NCBI GenBank assembly: GCA_903861125.1
Contig: CAIOTF010000015.1
Span: 124,001 to 188,000, forward strand
From: an uncultured Ignavibacteriota bacterium
GTDB taxonomy: Bacteria > Bacteroidota > Ignavibacteria > UBA10030 > UBA8401
Direction of reading: 5' to 3'
Length of the DNA stretch: 64,000 nt
A program made the translations under genes and the position numbers. Position 1 is the stretch's first letter; each line of letters begins with the position of its first letter. Under the pieces are notes generated by a model that worked only from the letters and a program-made list of their open reading frames with translations, searched no databases and had not been told where the DNA came from. This document shows positions 46,144 to 54,120 of this stretch, in pieces.

Positions 46144-48546
46144 TTGCCAGCATCCTCTCTTCAGATATTTCAATTTCATCTCACATCAACAACCGCTTCA
46201 AAGGTTTTTGGCTTCCGGAATCTGCATCGGAAAATAAATTGTATAATCTTTCAACAGCTCGGCGTATATTTTTTCTACGTTTTCATACTGACATCAATCC
46301 TTAATGCACAAACCTATACAATCATCGGCCGTGTTATAGATGCAGCTACACTTTTGCCTGTCTCACACTCCACCGTGTTGCTGATTGAAGCCGGAGAGAA
46401 GATGGAAAGCAATGCTGATGGATACTTCCAATTCTCTGGCGGTCCGGGATTACCATATTCTCTTTTGGTTCATCACATTGCCTATGCGGAATGGTCGCAA
46501 AGGTTCACCACAGACTCCCGCCCTGCCGACACTGTCATTGTCGCACTCCAGATGAAAGTATATCAAACGGATGACATCATCATTCTCAGCACACGTATCC
46601 CGTCGGATGGAGGGAAAACACCGTTCCCCGCACTCGCAATGTTTCCGGATGATCTTGTTCGGCACAATAACGCAACAATCTCCGATGCACTCAGGAACGT
46701 GCCGGGAATCTCGCTTGTCCGTGACGGAATGTGGGAAACATCAATTTCTATGCGGGGAATGAGCCGTTCAAACATTATAACCATGGTTGACAATGCAAGG
46801 ATTGAAACTGCCAGTGATATTTCCGGAGCACTATCTCTATTCAATGTGCATGATCTGGAAAGGATAGAGACAATACGTTCTTCCGGTGCCGTTCTTCATG
46901 GCACAGGAGCGCTTGGCGGTATTGTGCATTTATTGACAAAGCGTGCGGCGTTCACAGATGAACAACAAATGCGCGGAGAATTCAGCAGCGAGATCTCCGG
47001 TGTAAACAATTGTGTATCTCAATATCTTGCTGTGGAAGGATCATCGGAACAATACGCCGTACGGTTAAGCGGCGGATACCGAAATGCGGATAATACAACC
47101 ACCCCTTCCGGCGTGATTCCTAATTCCCAATTCACCGATATGAACTTCAACGGATCAATGGAACTGCGTACCACGGAAAGTCAAACGCTGCATCTAACGT
47201 ATCAGCGCTCTCAAGCGGAGAATACGGGAATTCCGGGAGGATCACCTATTGCCGCATTCGCTGCAGCTACCTATAGACTCATGCGACGCGATCTTTTCGG
47301 ACTGGAATACACGATCCCGAATATTACACCGACATTTTCGTCATTACAGGTACGTCTCTCTCAGCAAAACATCATCCGAAATGTTGAGATTATACAATCA
47401 CCAACTCTGACGCTGACCCCACATGCAATTCATTCAACGGCAAGCGCACAGATCGAATCGAAAATCAATATCGCGGAAAATAATTTCCTCGTTTTCGGTG
47501 CTGAAGTATGGCAGCGTACATTAGAGAGCAAACGGGAAAAGATCAACACGGCAAACAATACCATCACCGGCGAACGTCCACTCCCTCACTCACGTTTTCT
47601 CTCAGCCGGATTCTATGGCCAGCATGAATGGCAATTCGCATCGGACAACGGTTCTCTTATTGTCGGCGCACGATATGACCGTATCCGCATCGGCAATGAT
47701 GAAACCGTAAATCCGGAATATATCATCACCAACGGAATTCTCAACACTCTCCCCCAACATCAAACACTACTGTGGAAGAACGGAACGGCAAACAATGAAT
47801 CATGGAGTGTGAATGCAGGGATACAATATTCCATTCATCCCGATCTCGATGTTCTCTTGCTGGCCTCAACGGCGTTTCGTTCCCCATCTCTGGAAGAACG
47901 GTATCAATACCTTACGCTCGGTGACGGCATCCATGTCGGGAATCCTGATCTCTCACCGGAACAATGCATCAGCATTAATCCCGGATTCCGCTGGCATGCG
48001 GACAACGTGAATGTCCGAGGAGACCTGTTCATTAATCAACTGCGGGACCTTGTTTCGGATGTTCCGGGAATCTTTGAAGGAAACGCAGCATTCATTAAAC
48101 GCAATATCAGCAATGCCAGGCTTTATGGATACGAATTGACGGCCGAACATCCGGTAACTAAGCAATCTGCACTGAAATACTCGCTGTCATACGTGCGCGG
48201 AGAAGATACCGGCAACCGCAAAAATCTTCCGCAGATTCCGCCGCTCCATGGCAGCATCGAATTGACTGCTCATTATCAAAATGCCGGATCACTATCGGTC
48301 ACTTCAACATTCAGTGCGGCGCAAACAATGACCGCATCAGGAGAAACGCGGAGTTCCGGTTACAGTGTTTTTGATATTGATGTTGTTACACGTTCATTCA
48401 CGTTTGCGCGTCTCTCTTTTACCGTACGCGGGGGAATTCAGAATATTTTCAATAAAGCATATCACAATCATCTCTCCACACTCCGCGGTTTCGTCACTTC
48501 GGAGCCGGGAAGAAATTTCTTCCTTTCGCTAACGTTAACACTTTGA
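46144..48546 (+). CDS. TonB-dependent outer-membrane receptor
   Basis: About 740-800 aa depending on the start. A signal-like segment (residues ~40-56, VYFFYVFILTSILNAQ) leads a carboxypeptidase-regulatory-like domain (YTIIGRVIDAATLLPVSHST, ~58-140). The plug follows (ATISDALRNVPGISLVRDGM, ISMRGMSRSNIITMVDNARI, GTGALGGIVHLLT), then a ~530-residue barrel ending in an aromatic strand (GRNFFLSLTLTL). It imports a siderophore, cobalamin or oligosaccharide; the substrate is unknown. The track start is a TTG with no ribosome site, and the only in-frame alternative before the signal segment is CTG. Either the start is weak or there is a frame error at the 5' end. Confidence 0.87.
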   Translation: MPASSLQIFQFHLTSTTASKVFGFRNLHRKINCIIFQQLGVYFFYVFILTSILNAQTYTIIGRVIDAATLLPVSHSTVLLIEAGEKMESNADGYFQFSGGPGLPYSLLVHHIAYAEWSQRFTTDSRPADTVIVALQMKVYQTDDIIILSTRIPSDGGKTPFPALAMFPDDLVRHNNATISDALRNVPGISLVRDGMWETSISMRGMSRSNIITMVDNARIETASDISGALSLFNVHDLERIETIRSSGAVLHGTGALGGIVHLLTKRAAFTDEQQMRGEFSSEISGVNNCVSQYLAVEGSSEQYAVRLSGGYRNADNTTTPSGVIPNSQFTDMNFNGSMELRTTESQTLHLTYQRSQAENTGIPGGSPIAAFAAATYRLMRRDLFGLEYTIPNITPTFSSLQVRLSQQNIIRNVEIIQSPTLTLTPHAIHSTASAQIESKINIAENNFLVFGAEVWQRTLESKREKINTANNTITGERPLPHSRFLSAGFYGQHEWQFASDNGSLIVGARYDRIRIGNDETVNPEYIITNGILNTLPQHQTLLWKNGTANNESWSVNAGIQYSIHPDLDVLLLASTAFRSPSLEERYQYLTLGDGIHVGNPDLSPEQCISINPGFRWHADNVNVRGDLFINQLRDLVSDVPGIFEGNAAFIKRNISNARLYGYELTAEHPVTKQSALKYSLSYVRGEDTGNRKNLPQIPPLHGSIELTAHYQNAGSLSVTSTFSAAQTMTASGETRSSGYSVFDIDVVTRSFTFARLSFTVRGGIQNIFNKAYHNHLSTLRGFVTSEPGRNFFLSLTLTL

Positions 48547-48575
48547 AAAGAAGAAAATAATAAAGGATACAACAG

Positions 48576-49457
48576 ATGTTCTGGTTCGTTTTGGCTACTT
48601 GCTCTGCTCTTCTCTCTGCCGCCTCTGCGGTGCTGCAGAAGAAGATACTGTTCCGGCTGAATGCACTGGAATTCTCGTTCTCTGTTTCCCTTGCTGTAGT
48701 TCTACTCTCATCATTCATTCCGTTCACCACCGATGTGGTCTCTCTTCCTTCATCAACACTGTTCATCATTATCGGAAAAAGTATACTCGGTGCTGCGGCA
48801 TTCTTATTGGTGATGCTGTCGCTTCAGCATAACCAGATCAGCAGTGCACTGCCGCTGCTGGGATTAACGCCGGCCGCCGCGGCGATCATTTCCCTACTCG
48901 TTCTTGGTGAAGGTCTTCTCTTTATCGAATGGCTTGGGATCGGTTTCGTTATCGCGGGTGCTTATCTGCTGGAAAGGAAACCTGCCGATACGTTCTTCCG
49001 GCCGATCGGCGGCATTATACGATCGAAAAATTATTACTATATCTACGGAGCAGTCGGATTATTTGCAGTTTCATCCGTACTGGACAAACTGCTCGTAAGC
49101 GGTTTTAAGGTTAGTCCGCCTGTGGTCCTTTTCTATCAGCATATCATTTATGCTCTCCTATATTGTGCCGTTCTTTTGGTCCGCCGCGTTTCCGTAAAAG
49201 AGGTCCTTCGTAAAAGTGCAGGTCAATTTCCGCTCATCGTAACCGTTGCACTGTTGACGATAGCGTACCGCTTTACGCAGTTGGAAGCTACCGTACTTGC
49301 ACCTGTTGCTCTGGTGCTTGCAGTGAAACGAACGTCGATACTATACGCATCATTTTTTGGCGGAAAATTGTTCTCCGAAGAACGACTGGCAACAAAGCTG
49401 CTTGGTGCATTGCTGATTGTTACGGCAGGATTTTGTATTCTGAGGAATGTAGGATAA
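48576..49457 (+). CDS. EamA/DMT-family membrane transporter
   Basis: 293 aa with about ten hydrophobic helices in two halves, each with the EamA repeat. The first half ends LLVLGEGLLFIEWLGIGFVI; the second has FFGGKLFSEERLATKLLGAL. Both copies carry the conserved acidic 'GE/SE' position at the end of helix 4. The drug/metabolite transporter superfamily exports small metabolites or amino acids; the substrate is not predictable. AAGGA lies eight bases before the ATG. The gene starts 29 nt after the receptor stop and is probably co-transcribed. Confidence 0.85.
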   Translation: MFWFVLATCSALLSAASAVLQKKILFRLNALEFSFSVSLAVVLLSSFIPFTTDVVSLPSSTLFIIIGKSILGAAAFLLVMLSLQHNQISSALPLLGLTPAAAAIISLLVLGEGLLFIEWLGIGFVIAGAYLLERKPADTFFRPIGGIIRSKNYYYIYGAVGLFAVSSVLDKLLVSGFKVSPPVVLFYQHIIYALLYCAVLLVRRVSVKEVLRKSAGQFPLIVTVALLTIAYRFTQLEATVLAPVALVLAVKRTSILYASFFGGKLFSEERLATKLLGALLIVTAGFCILRNVG

Positions 49458-49579
49458 CAGAAGCAAATTAGAGAGCTTTTCCCTTTGTATTTCCACCAAT
49501 CATTCTGTAATTTCATTCCGCAATTAACAGAACACGCAAAGATCGTGTCATACCGTTTTTATTCGTAACAATCAATATT

Positions 49580-50437
49580 ATGGCTATTTCAATAGGAATT
49601 GTCGGTGCCGGAACAATGGGGGCGGGAATTGCTCACATTGCCGCGCTGAATAAGTTCACCGTCTCTCTCTACGATATCAACGATGAGGTTATCCGCCGCA
49701 GCGTCGAAAAGATCAATTTTGAGATGAAGCGAAGCGTCGATAAGAACAAGATCTCCGACGACGATATGAAACAGGCGCTCACCCGGATAAAAAAACGGAC
49801 GAACATTAACGACCTTGATACGTGCGACATCATCTTCGAAGCGGTGCTGGAAGATATCAAAGTAAAGAAAGACCTTTTTAAGAAACTCGATCAGATCGCG
49901 CATCATACGGCGATCCTGGCAACAAATACATCTACCCTTTCTGTCACATCCATAGCCGCCGCAACAAAAAAACCTGAGCGTGTGGTGGGGATGCATTTTT
50001 TCAATCCTGTGCATGAAATACAATTAGTGGAGATCGTCAAAGGAGAGCGCACGTCGGATGAAACAATGAAATCTGCGGCGGCGATCGCCGAGCAGTTGGG
50101 CAAGAAGGCCGTGCAGACAAAAGATACGCCGGGTTACATTGTGAACCGGGTTTCGCATCCGTTCTACAACGAAGCGCTGAAGATCCTCGGTGAAAATGCG
50201 ACAACGTTGGAGGAGATCGACCGTATCGTGAAAAAGAGCGGCGGATTCAAAATGGGACCGTTCGAATTGATGGACCTGACGGGGAATGACGTGAGTCTGT
50301 CTGTTGCGGAATCGATTTATGAGCAGATGTATCACGATCCGCGTTTTCAGCCGAGCCGCATACAAAAACAAATGGTTGAAGCGGGAATGTTCGGCAAAAA
50401 GAACAAATTGGGATTCTATAATTACGAAGAAAAATGA
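49580..50437 (+). CDS. 3-hydroxyacyl-CoA (3-hydroxybutyryl-CoA) dehydrogenase
   Basis: 285 aa, the usual length of Hbd/PaaH-type enzymes. The NAD-binding domain begins SIGIVGAGTMGAGIAHIAAL (GxGxMG). The catalytic segments are NTSTLSVTSIA and the His-containing VVGMHFFNPVHEIQLVEIV. The C-terminal 3HCDH domain has DTPGYIVNRV and GGFKMGPFELMDLTGNDVSL. It oxidises L-3-hydroxyacyl-CoA to 3-ketoacyl-CoA in beta-oxidation, or the reverse in butyrate-type synthesis. It overlaps the next gene by 4 nt (ATGA), implying translational coupling. Confidence 0.92.
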   Translation: MAISIGIVGAGTMGAGIAHIAALNKFTVSLYDINDEVIRRSVEKINFEMKRSVDKNKISDDDMKQALTRIKKRTNINDLDTCDIIFEAVLEDIKVKKDLFKKLDQIAHHTAILATNTSTLSVTSIAAATKKPERVVGMHFFNPVHEIQLVEIVKGERTSDETMKSAAAIAEQLGKKAVQTKDTPGYIVNRVSHPFYNEALKILGENATTLEEIDRIVKKSGGFKMGPFELMDLTGNDVSLSVAESIYEQMYHDPRFQPSRIQKQMVEAGMFGKKNKLGFYNYEEK

Positions 50438-51240
50438 AAAAACAAATCAAAAATAAAAAAACCAAAGTAACGGCAGCGGTTCGGGAAAAACCGAAGGCTC
50501 AACCAGTGAAAAGTAAACCGGCTGAAGTAAAACAATTGATTTGTCTGCTTGGGGATGAACAACTGGTAAAAGAATATTCCGCAGCACTCCAGGAAAAAGG
50601 GATAGCAGTTCAGGAACTGCAGAATCTTGCCTCACTGAAGAATTCAGTGAAGAAGATCACCGCTGCGTTCGAATTGACCTTGACGGCAAACGAACAGAAG
50701 AAGAAAAATCTGCTCGCCTTGAGCGAAGCATTACCCGCAAATGTGCCGATCATCTCATGCGCCGTTACAGAGACCATCCTGTCGCAGTCGCATCTGCTGA
50801 AACACCCGGAACGGTTCATAGGCATTGCCGCTTTCCCAACACTTTTTGCGAATCCGCTTGTTGAACTTGCGCCGTCGCTGCATACCTCCAAAGAAATTGC
50901 CGACAACGTAAAGGCACTGTTCGATTCCTTGAAGAAAGAGACAGCAATGGTGCAGGACAGCGTCGGTATGGTGATGCCGAGAATACTCTGCCAGATCATC
51001 AATGAAGCGCTTTTCACTTCACAGAATGATGTCGCATCGCCGAATGATATTGATGAAGCAATGAAGCATGGCGCAAATTATCCCCACGGTCCGATCGCCT
51101 GGGGCGAAATGATCGGTTTTGCCAATGTCGTTGCGGTGCTGGATGCTCTCTACAATAATCACCACGAGGAACGGTACCGCGTTGCCCCGCTGTTGCGGCA
51201 GATGGCGATCGCCGGAGTATTCTGGAGAACAAAGGAATAG
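50434..51240 (+). CDS. second 3-hydroxyacyl-CoA dehydrogenase-like protein with degenerate NAD domain
   Basis: 268 aa. A Lys-rich leader (1-35) is followed by a Rossmann-like region in which the GxGxxG loop is lost (LICLLGDEQLVKEYSAALQE). After it comes a good 3HCDH C-terminal domain (MVMPRILCQIINEALFTSQN, then PNDIDEAMKHGANYPHGPIAWGEMIG). The pattern matches the second half of long, duplicated dehydrogenases such as PaaH/PaaC, encoded here as a separate, coupled gene. It probably forms a hetero-complex with the upstream enzyme and is unlikely to bind NAD itself. That role is inference. Confidence 0.78.
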   Translation: MKKQIKNKKTKVTAAVREKPKAQPVKSKPAEVKQLICLLGDEQLVKEYSAALQEKGIAVQELQNLASLKNSVKKITAAFELTLTANEQKKKNLLALSEALPANVPIISCAVTETILSQSHLLKHPERFIGIAAFPTLFANPLVELAPSLHTSKEIADNVKALFDSLKKETAMVQDSVGMVMPRILCQIINEALFTSQNDVASPNDIDEAMKHGANYPHGPIAWGEMIGFANVVAVLDALYNNHHEERYRVAPLLRQMAIAGVFWRTKE

Positions 51241-51313
51241 CTGATCATTTCCCTGTATTAACGTACAAAAGACTCATAGGAAAACAATCCAATTTCACAA
51301 CTTGGAGGCTGCT

Positions 51314-51790
51314 ATGAAGATCACCTCAACTGCGTTTCAAAACGGCACATTAATCCCAACGAAATATGCGCATCATGGAGTTGCCGGAGGGAATAATATT
51401 TCTCTTCCGTTTTCCTGGAGTGATGTTCCTTCCGAAACAAAATCATTTGCGCTCTCCATCGTTGATCCCCATCCTGTCGCAAATAACTGGGTGCACTGGT
51501 TTGTTATAAATATTCCCGCAGGCGCAAACTCGATTTCGGAAGGTGCATCAAAAAAATCTATGCCGCTCGGATGCAAAGAATTATTCAACACGTACGGCAC
51601 ACCGGGATACGGCGGACCGGAACCGCCGAAAGGGTCGGGATCCCATCCGTATGTTGTTACGATCTATGCATTGAGCGTGGAAACGCTTGATCTTTCTGAA
51701 AAGAGTTCTCTTTTGGAGTTCAACGCAGCGATGAAAGGGAAAGTGATCCTCACGGCAAAGACCACGGGGTATTTCGAACAAAAATCATAA
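51314..51790 (+). CDS. YbhB/YbcL-type phosphatidylethanolamine-binding (Raf kinase inhibitor-like) protein
   Basis: 158 aa from the ATG at 51314 (GGAGG five bases upstream; the track start overlaps that site). Motifs of the bacterial PEBP family: SLPFSWSDVPSETKSFAL, the ligand-site DPHPVANNWVHWFVINIP, and GYGGPEPPKGSGSHPYVVTI. No signal peptide, so cytosolic. The biological role of bacterial PEBPs is not known. A terminator follows at once and folD converges on it. Confidence 0.9.
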   Translation: MKITSTAFQNGTLIPTKYAHHGVAGGNNISLPFSWSDVPSETKSFALSIVDPHPVANNWVHWFVINIPAGANSISEGASKKSMPLGCKELFNTYGTPGYGGPEPPKGSGSHPYVVTIYALSVETLDLSEKSSLLEFNAAMKGKVILTAKTTGYFEQKS

Positions 51791-51793
51791 AAT

Positions 51794-51827
51794 AATTTCC
51801 ACGCACCGTTATCGCATGGAAATTTTT
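51794..51827. terminator. terminator between the PEBP gene and folD
   Basis: An 8-bp stem (AATTTCCA / TGGAAATT), extended by CGC/GCA with mismatches, is followed by TTT on the plus strand and preceded by A/T-rich sequence on the other side. It may serve both convergent genes. Confidence 0.65.
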
Positions 51828-51833
51828 AGGACG

Positions 51834-52709
51834 TTATAATTTTCCGCCGGCTGCTTTCAGTGTATTTACCATCAGCATAGCAATCGTCATCGGTCCGACA
51901 CCGCCGGGGACGGGTGTCATAGCCGATGCAACTTCCTTTACACCATCATAATCAACGTCGCCGACAAGTCTGGTCCCATTCTTTGCAGAAGAATCTTCAA
52001 TCCGGTTAATCCCTACGTCTATCACAACAACTCCCGGCTTCACCATCTCTTTTGTGATTGCCTTCGCTTTCCCAACAGCAGCGATCAGAATATCTGCCTG
52101 TTTTGTATAATAGGAAATATCTTTCGCTCCGGTATGCGCGATGGTTACAACGGCATTTGCCCATTCTTTTTTTTGCACGAGCATATTTGCGATCGGCTTG
52201 CCGACAATATTACTGCGTCCGACAACGACAACGTGTTTTCCGGAAGGATCGATATTGCTTCGCTTCAGCAATTCTACGATTCCGTACGGTGTGCAGGGAA
52301 AAAATGTATCAATACCGATCATCATCTTACCCACGCTTGCCGGATGAAAACCATCAACATCCTTTAACGGAGAAATTGCTTCGATCACTCTCTGTTCATT
52401 GATGTGTTTGGGGAGAGGAAGCTGAACAAGAATTCCGTGGATCTTTGAGTCATTATTGAACCGACCGATCAGGGATAATACTTCATGTTCAGATACCGTT
52501 GCCGGCAACCGTTCCGTAACAGAATAAAAACCGATATCCTCACACGCTTTACCTTTACTTTTTACGTATGATTGCGAGGCAGGATTTTCCCCGACAAGAA
52601 TAAAGGCTAAACCGGGAAAAAACCCATTTTCGAGATTAAATTTACCGGCGGCAATTTTTACCTCGTTCTTAATGTCTTGCGATATCTTCTTTCCGTCTAT
52701 TATTATCAT
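51834..52709 (-). CDS. folD: bifunctional methylenetetrahydrofolate dehydrogenase / cyclohydrolase
   Basis: 291 aa. FolD interconverts methylene-, methenyl- and formyl-tetrahydrofolate with NADP(H). Signature 1 with the catalytic Lys is PASQSYVKSKGKACEDIG, followed by GILVQLPLPKHI. The Rossmann segment is VVVVGRSNIVGKPIANML, and signature 2 is MTPVPGGVGPMTIAMLMVNT. The length is normal. The Shine-Dalgarno is weak. It is monocistronic between convergent and divergent neighbours. Confidence 0.96.
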   Translation of the reverse strand: MIIIDGKKISQDIKNEVKIAAGKFNLENGFFPGLAFILVGENPASQSYVKSKGKACEDIGFYSVTERLPATVSEHEVLSLIGRFNNDSKIHGILVQLPLPKHINEQRVIEAISPLKDVDGFHPASVGKMMIGIDTFFPCTPYGIVELLKRSNIDPSGKHVVVVGRSNIVGKPIANMLVQKKEWANAVVTIAHTGAKDISYYTKQADILIAAVGKAKAITKEMVKPGVVVIDVGINRIEDSSAKNGTRLVGDVDYDGVKEVASAMTPVPGGVGPMTIAMLMVNTLKAAGGKL

Positions 52710-52850
52710 TGTTTTTATTGGGTTTTTTGAAGTTGAAAGCTTTAATACCCGATTAGTCTCGTAATTTTTGAATGTAGCGTGTCTGATACCCTTCGTGTGC
52801 TAAACGTCATGGTTTCAACCCGAAGAAACGTGTACACTTGTAACACTATT

Positions 52851-53264
52851 ATGGGACAACAACAATTACTTCTTATTATTCTCGGTGTTCTAATCGTCGG
52901 TGTTGCTGTGGCCGTTGCCATTACTCTTTTTAATGACCATTTGATCGAAGCCAATCGTGACAATCTTCAAAACGATCTGGCACTTATGGCAACACGGGCG
53001 CAGGAATATTATTTTAGACCATTACCGATGTCCGGCGGCGGTCACTCTTTTGTCGGAGTAACAGCCGATGCCGCAGGAATGGCAAAAATTTCATCACAGG
53101 AATTCGCCGACAATGAACATGGAACATTTATCGTTCAAACAGCAGGGACAACATCACTCGTCATACTTCAAGCGGTCGGCAAAGTTGAACTTCCCGACGG
53201 TACCTTTCCGACTTACAATTGCAGAGTGCGTAACCGTAAATATCTGACTCAACGTATCAATTAA
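52851..53264 (+). CDS. small pilin-like membrane-anchored protein of the MGQQQ type
   Basis: 137 aa from the ATG at 52851; the track adds 24 codons without homology. The product starts MGQQQLLLIILGVLIVGVAV, a single N-terminal hydrophobic helix without a basic leader. A linker (EANRDNLQNDLALMATRAQE) and a small Gly/Thr-rich globular part (GGGHSFVGVTADAAGMAKIS) follow. Proteins with this start are recurrent in Ignavibacteria-like genomes as far as I recall, and resemble pseudopilins in layout: N-terminal helix, YYFRPL segment, beta-rich C terminus. They lack a classic prepilin G/FTLIE site. No ribosome site is obvious. Function unknown. Confidence 0.68.
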   Translation: MGQQQLLLIILGVLIVGVAVAVAITLFNDHLIEANRDNLQNDLALMATRAQEYYFRPLPMSGGGHSFVGVTADAAGMAKISSQEFADNEHGTFIVQTAGTTSLVILQAVGKVELPDGTFPTYNCRVRNRKYLTQRIN

Positions 53265-53325
53265 GAATGACCGCAATTTCAGACTGCGTGGCCGGACACA
53301 AAACGTTTTCCATCAGGGATAGTAA

Positions 53326-54120
53326 TTAAAACTTCGGATAGATAAGCTGTTCGAACTTTACGCATTTCCCTGTTTCCACTTCCACTTCAGCAATCACTCC
53401 GCAGAGCCGTATATCATTTTCCGCTGTTTCGTATTTGTGCGGCGTCTGTGTTAAAAACCGTTTTATTGCCAGATCTTTTTTCATTCCGAGAACTGAGTCG
53501 TACGGTCCGGTCATACCGACATCCGTAATAAATCCCGTGGCACGCGGAAGAATCCGAGCATCGGCGGTAGGTGTGTGCGTGTGTGTTCCGACTACAACGC
53601 TTGCGCGGCCGTCAACGTACCAGCCCATCGCCATTTTTTCTGCTGTCGCTTCGGCGTGAAAATCTATAAATGTGATCTTCGTCTGTTCATTGATCTTGGA
53701 CAAAGCCCAATCCACCGATCGGAAAGGATCTTCGATCGGCTGCATATACGTTCTTCCCTGCAGATTGATCACTCCCACCTTCACACCGCTTTTCAATTCG
53801 TAGACTGTATAACCGATGCCGGCAGTCCCGTGCGGAAAGTTCAGCGGGCGCAGAAGATTCCTGAACGAGGTATACACTTTTCTCATATCCCACCGGTCGA
53901 AGGTGTGATTTCCGCCCGTGATAACGTGAACGCCAATGTCGAACAGCTGTTTCACCTGCGCCTCTTCGATCCCTTTTCCATCCGCAGTATTTTCTCCGTT
54001 CGCTATGCAGAGATCGATATTATGTTTCTCAAGAAGTCCCTTCAGCAAGCCCGACACAAGTTCAAGTCCGGGTTTGCCGATGATATCGCCGATGAACAGT
54101 ATATTAATAGTTGAACTCAC
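53326..54120 (-). CDS. ymdB: YmdB-type metallophosphoesterase (TIGR00282 family)
   Basis: 264 aa. Metal-binding motifs: INILFIGDIIGKPG, CIANGENTADGKG, TGGNHTFD, FIDFHAEATAEKMAMGWYVD and VVVGTHTHTPTADARIL, all in YmdB order. YmdB hydrolyses 2',3'-cyclic nucleotide monophosphates in Bacillus and affects biofilm and motility. The start is GTG with AAGG upstream, and it overlaps the stop of the upstream glycosyltransferase by four bases (GTGA), so the two are coupled. Confidence 0.92.
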   Translation of the reverse strand: MSSTINILFIGDIIGKPGLELVSGLLKGLLEKHNIDLCIANGENTADGKGIEEAQVKQLFDIGVHVITGGNHTFDRWDMRKVYTSFRNLLRPLNFPHGTAGIGYTVYELKSGVKVGVINLQGRTYMQPIEDPFRSVDWALSKINEQTKITFIDFHAEATAEKMAMGWYVDGRASVVVGTHTHTPTADARILPRATGFITDVGMTGPYDSVLGMKKDLAIKRFLTQTPHKYETAENDIRLCGVIAEVEVETGKCVKFEQLIYPKF

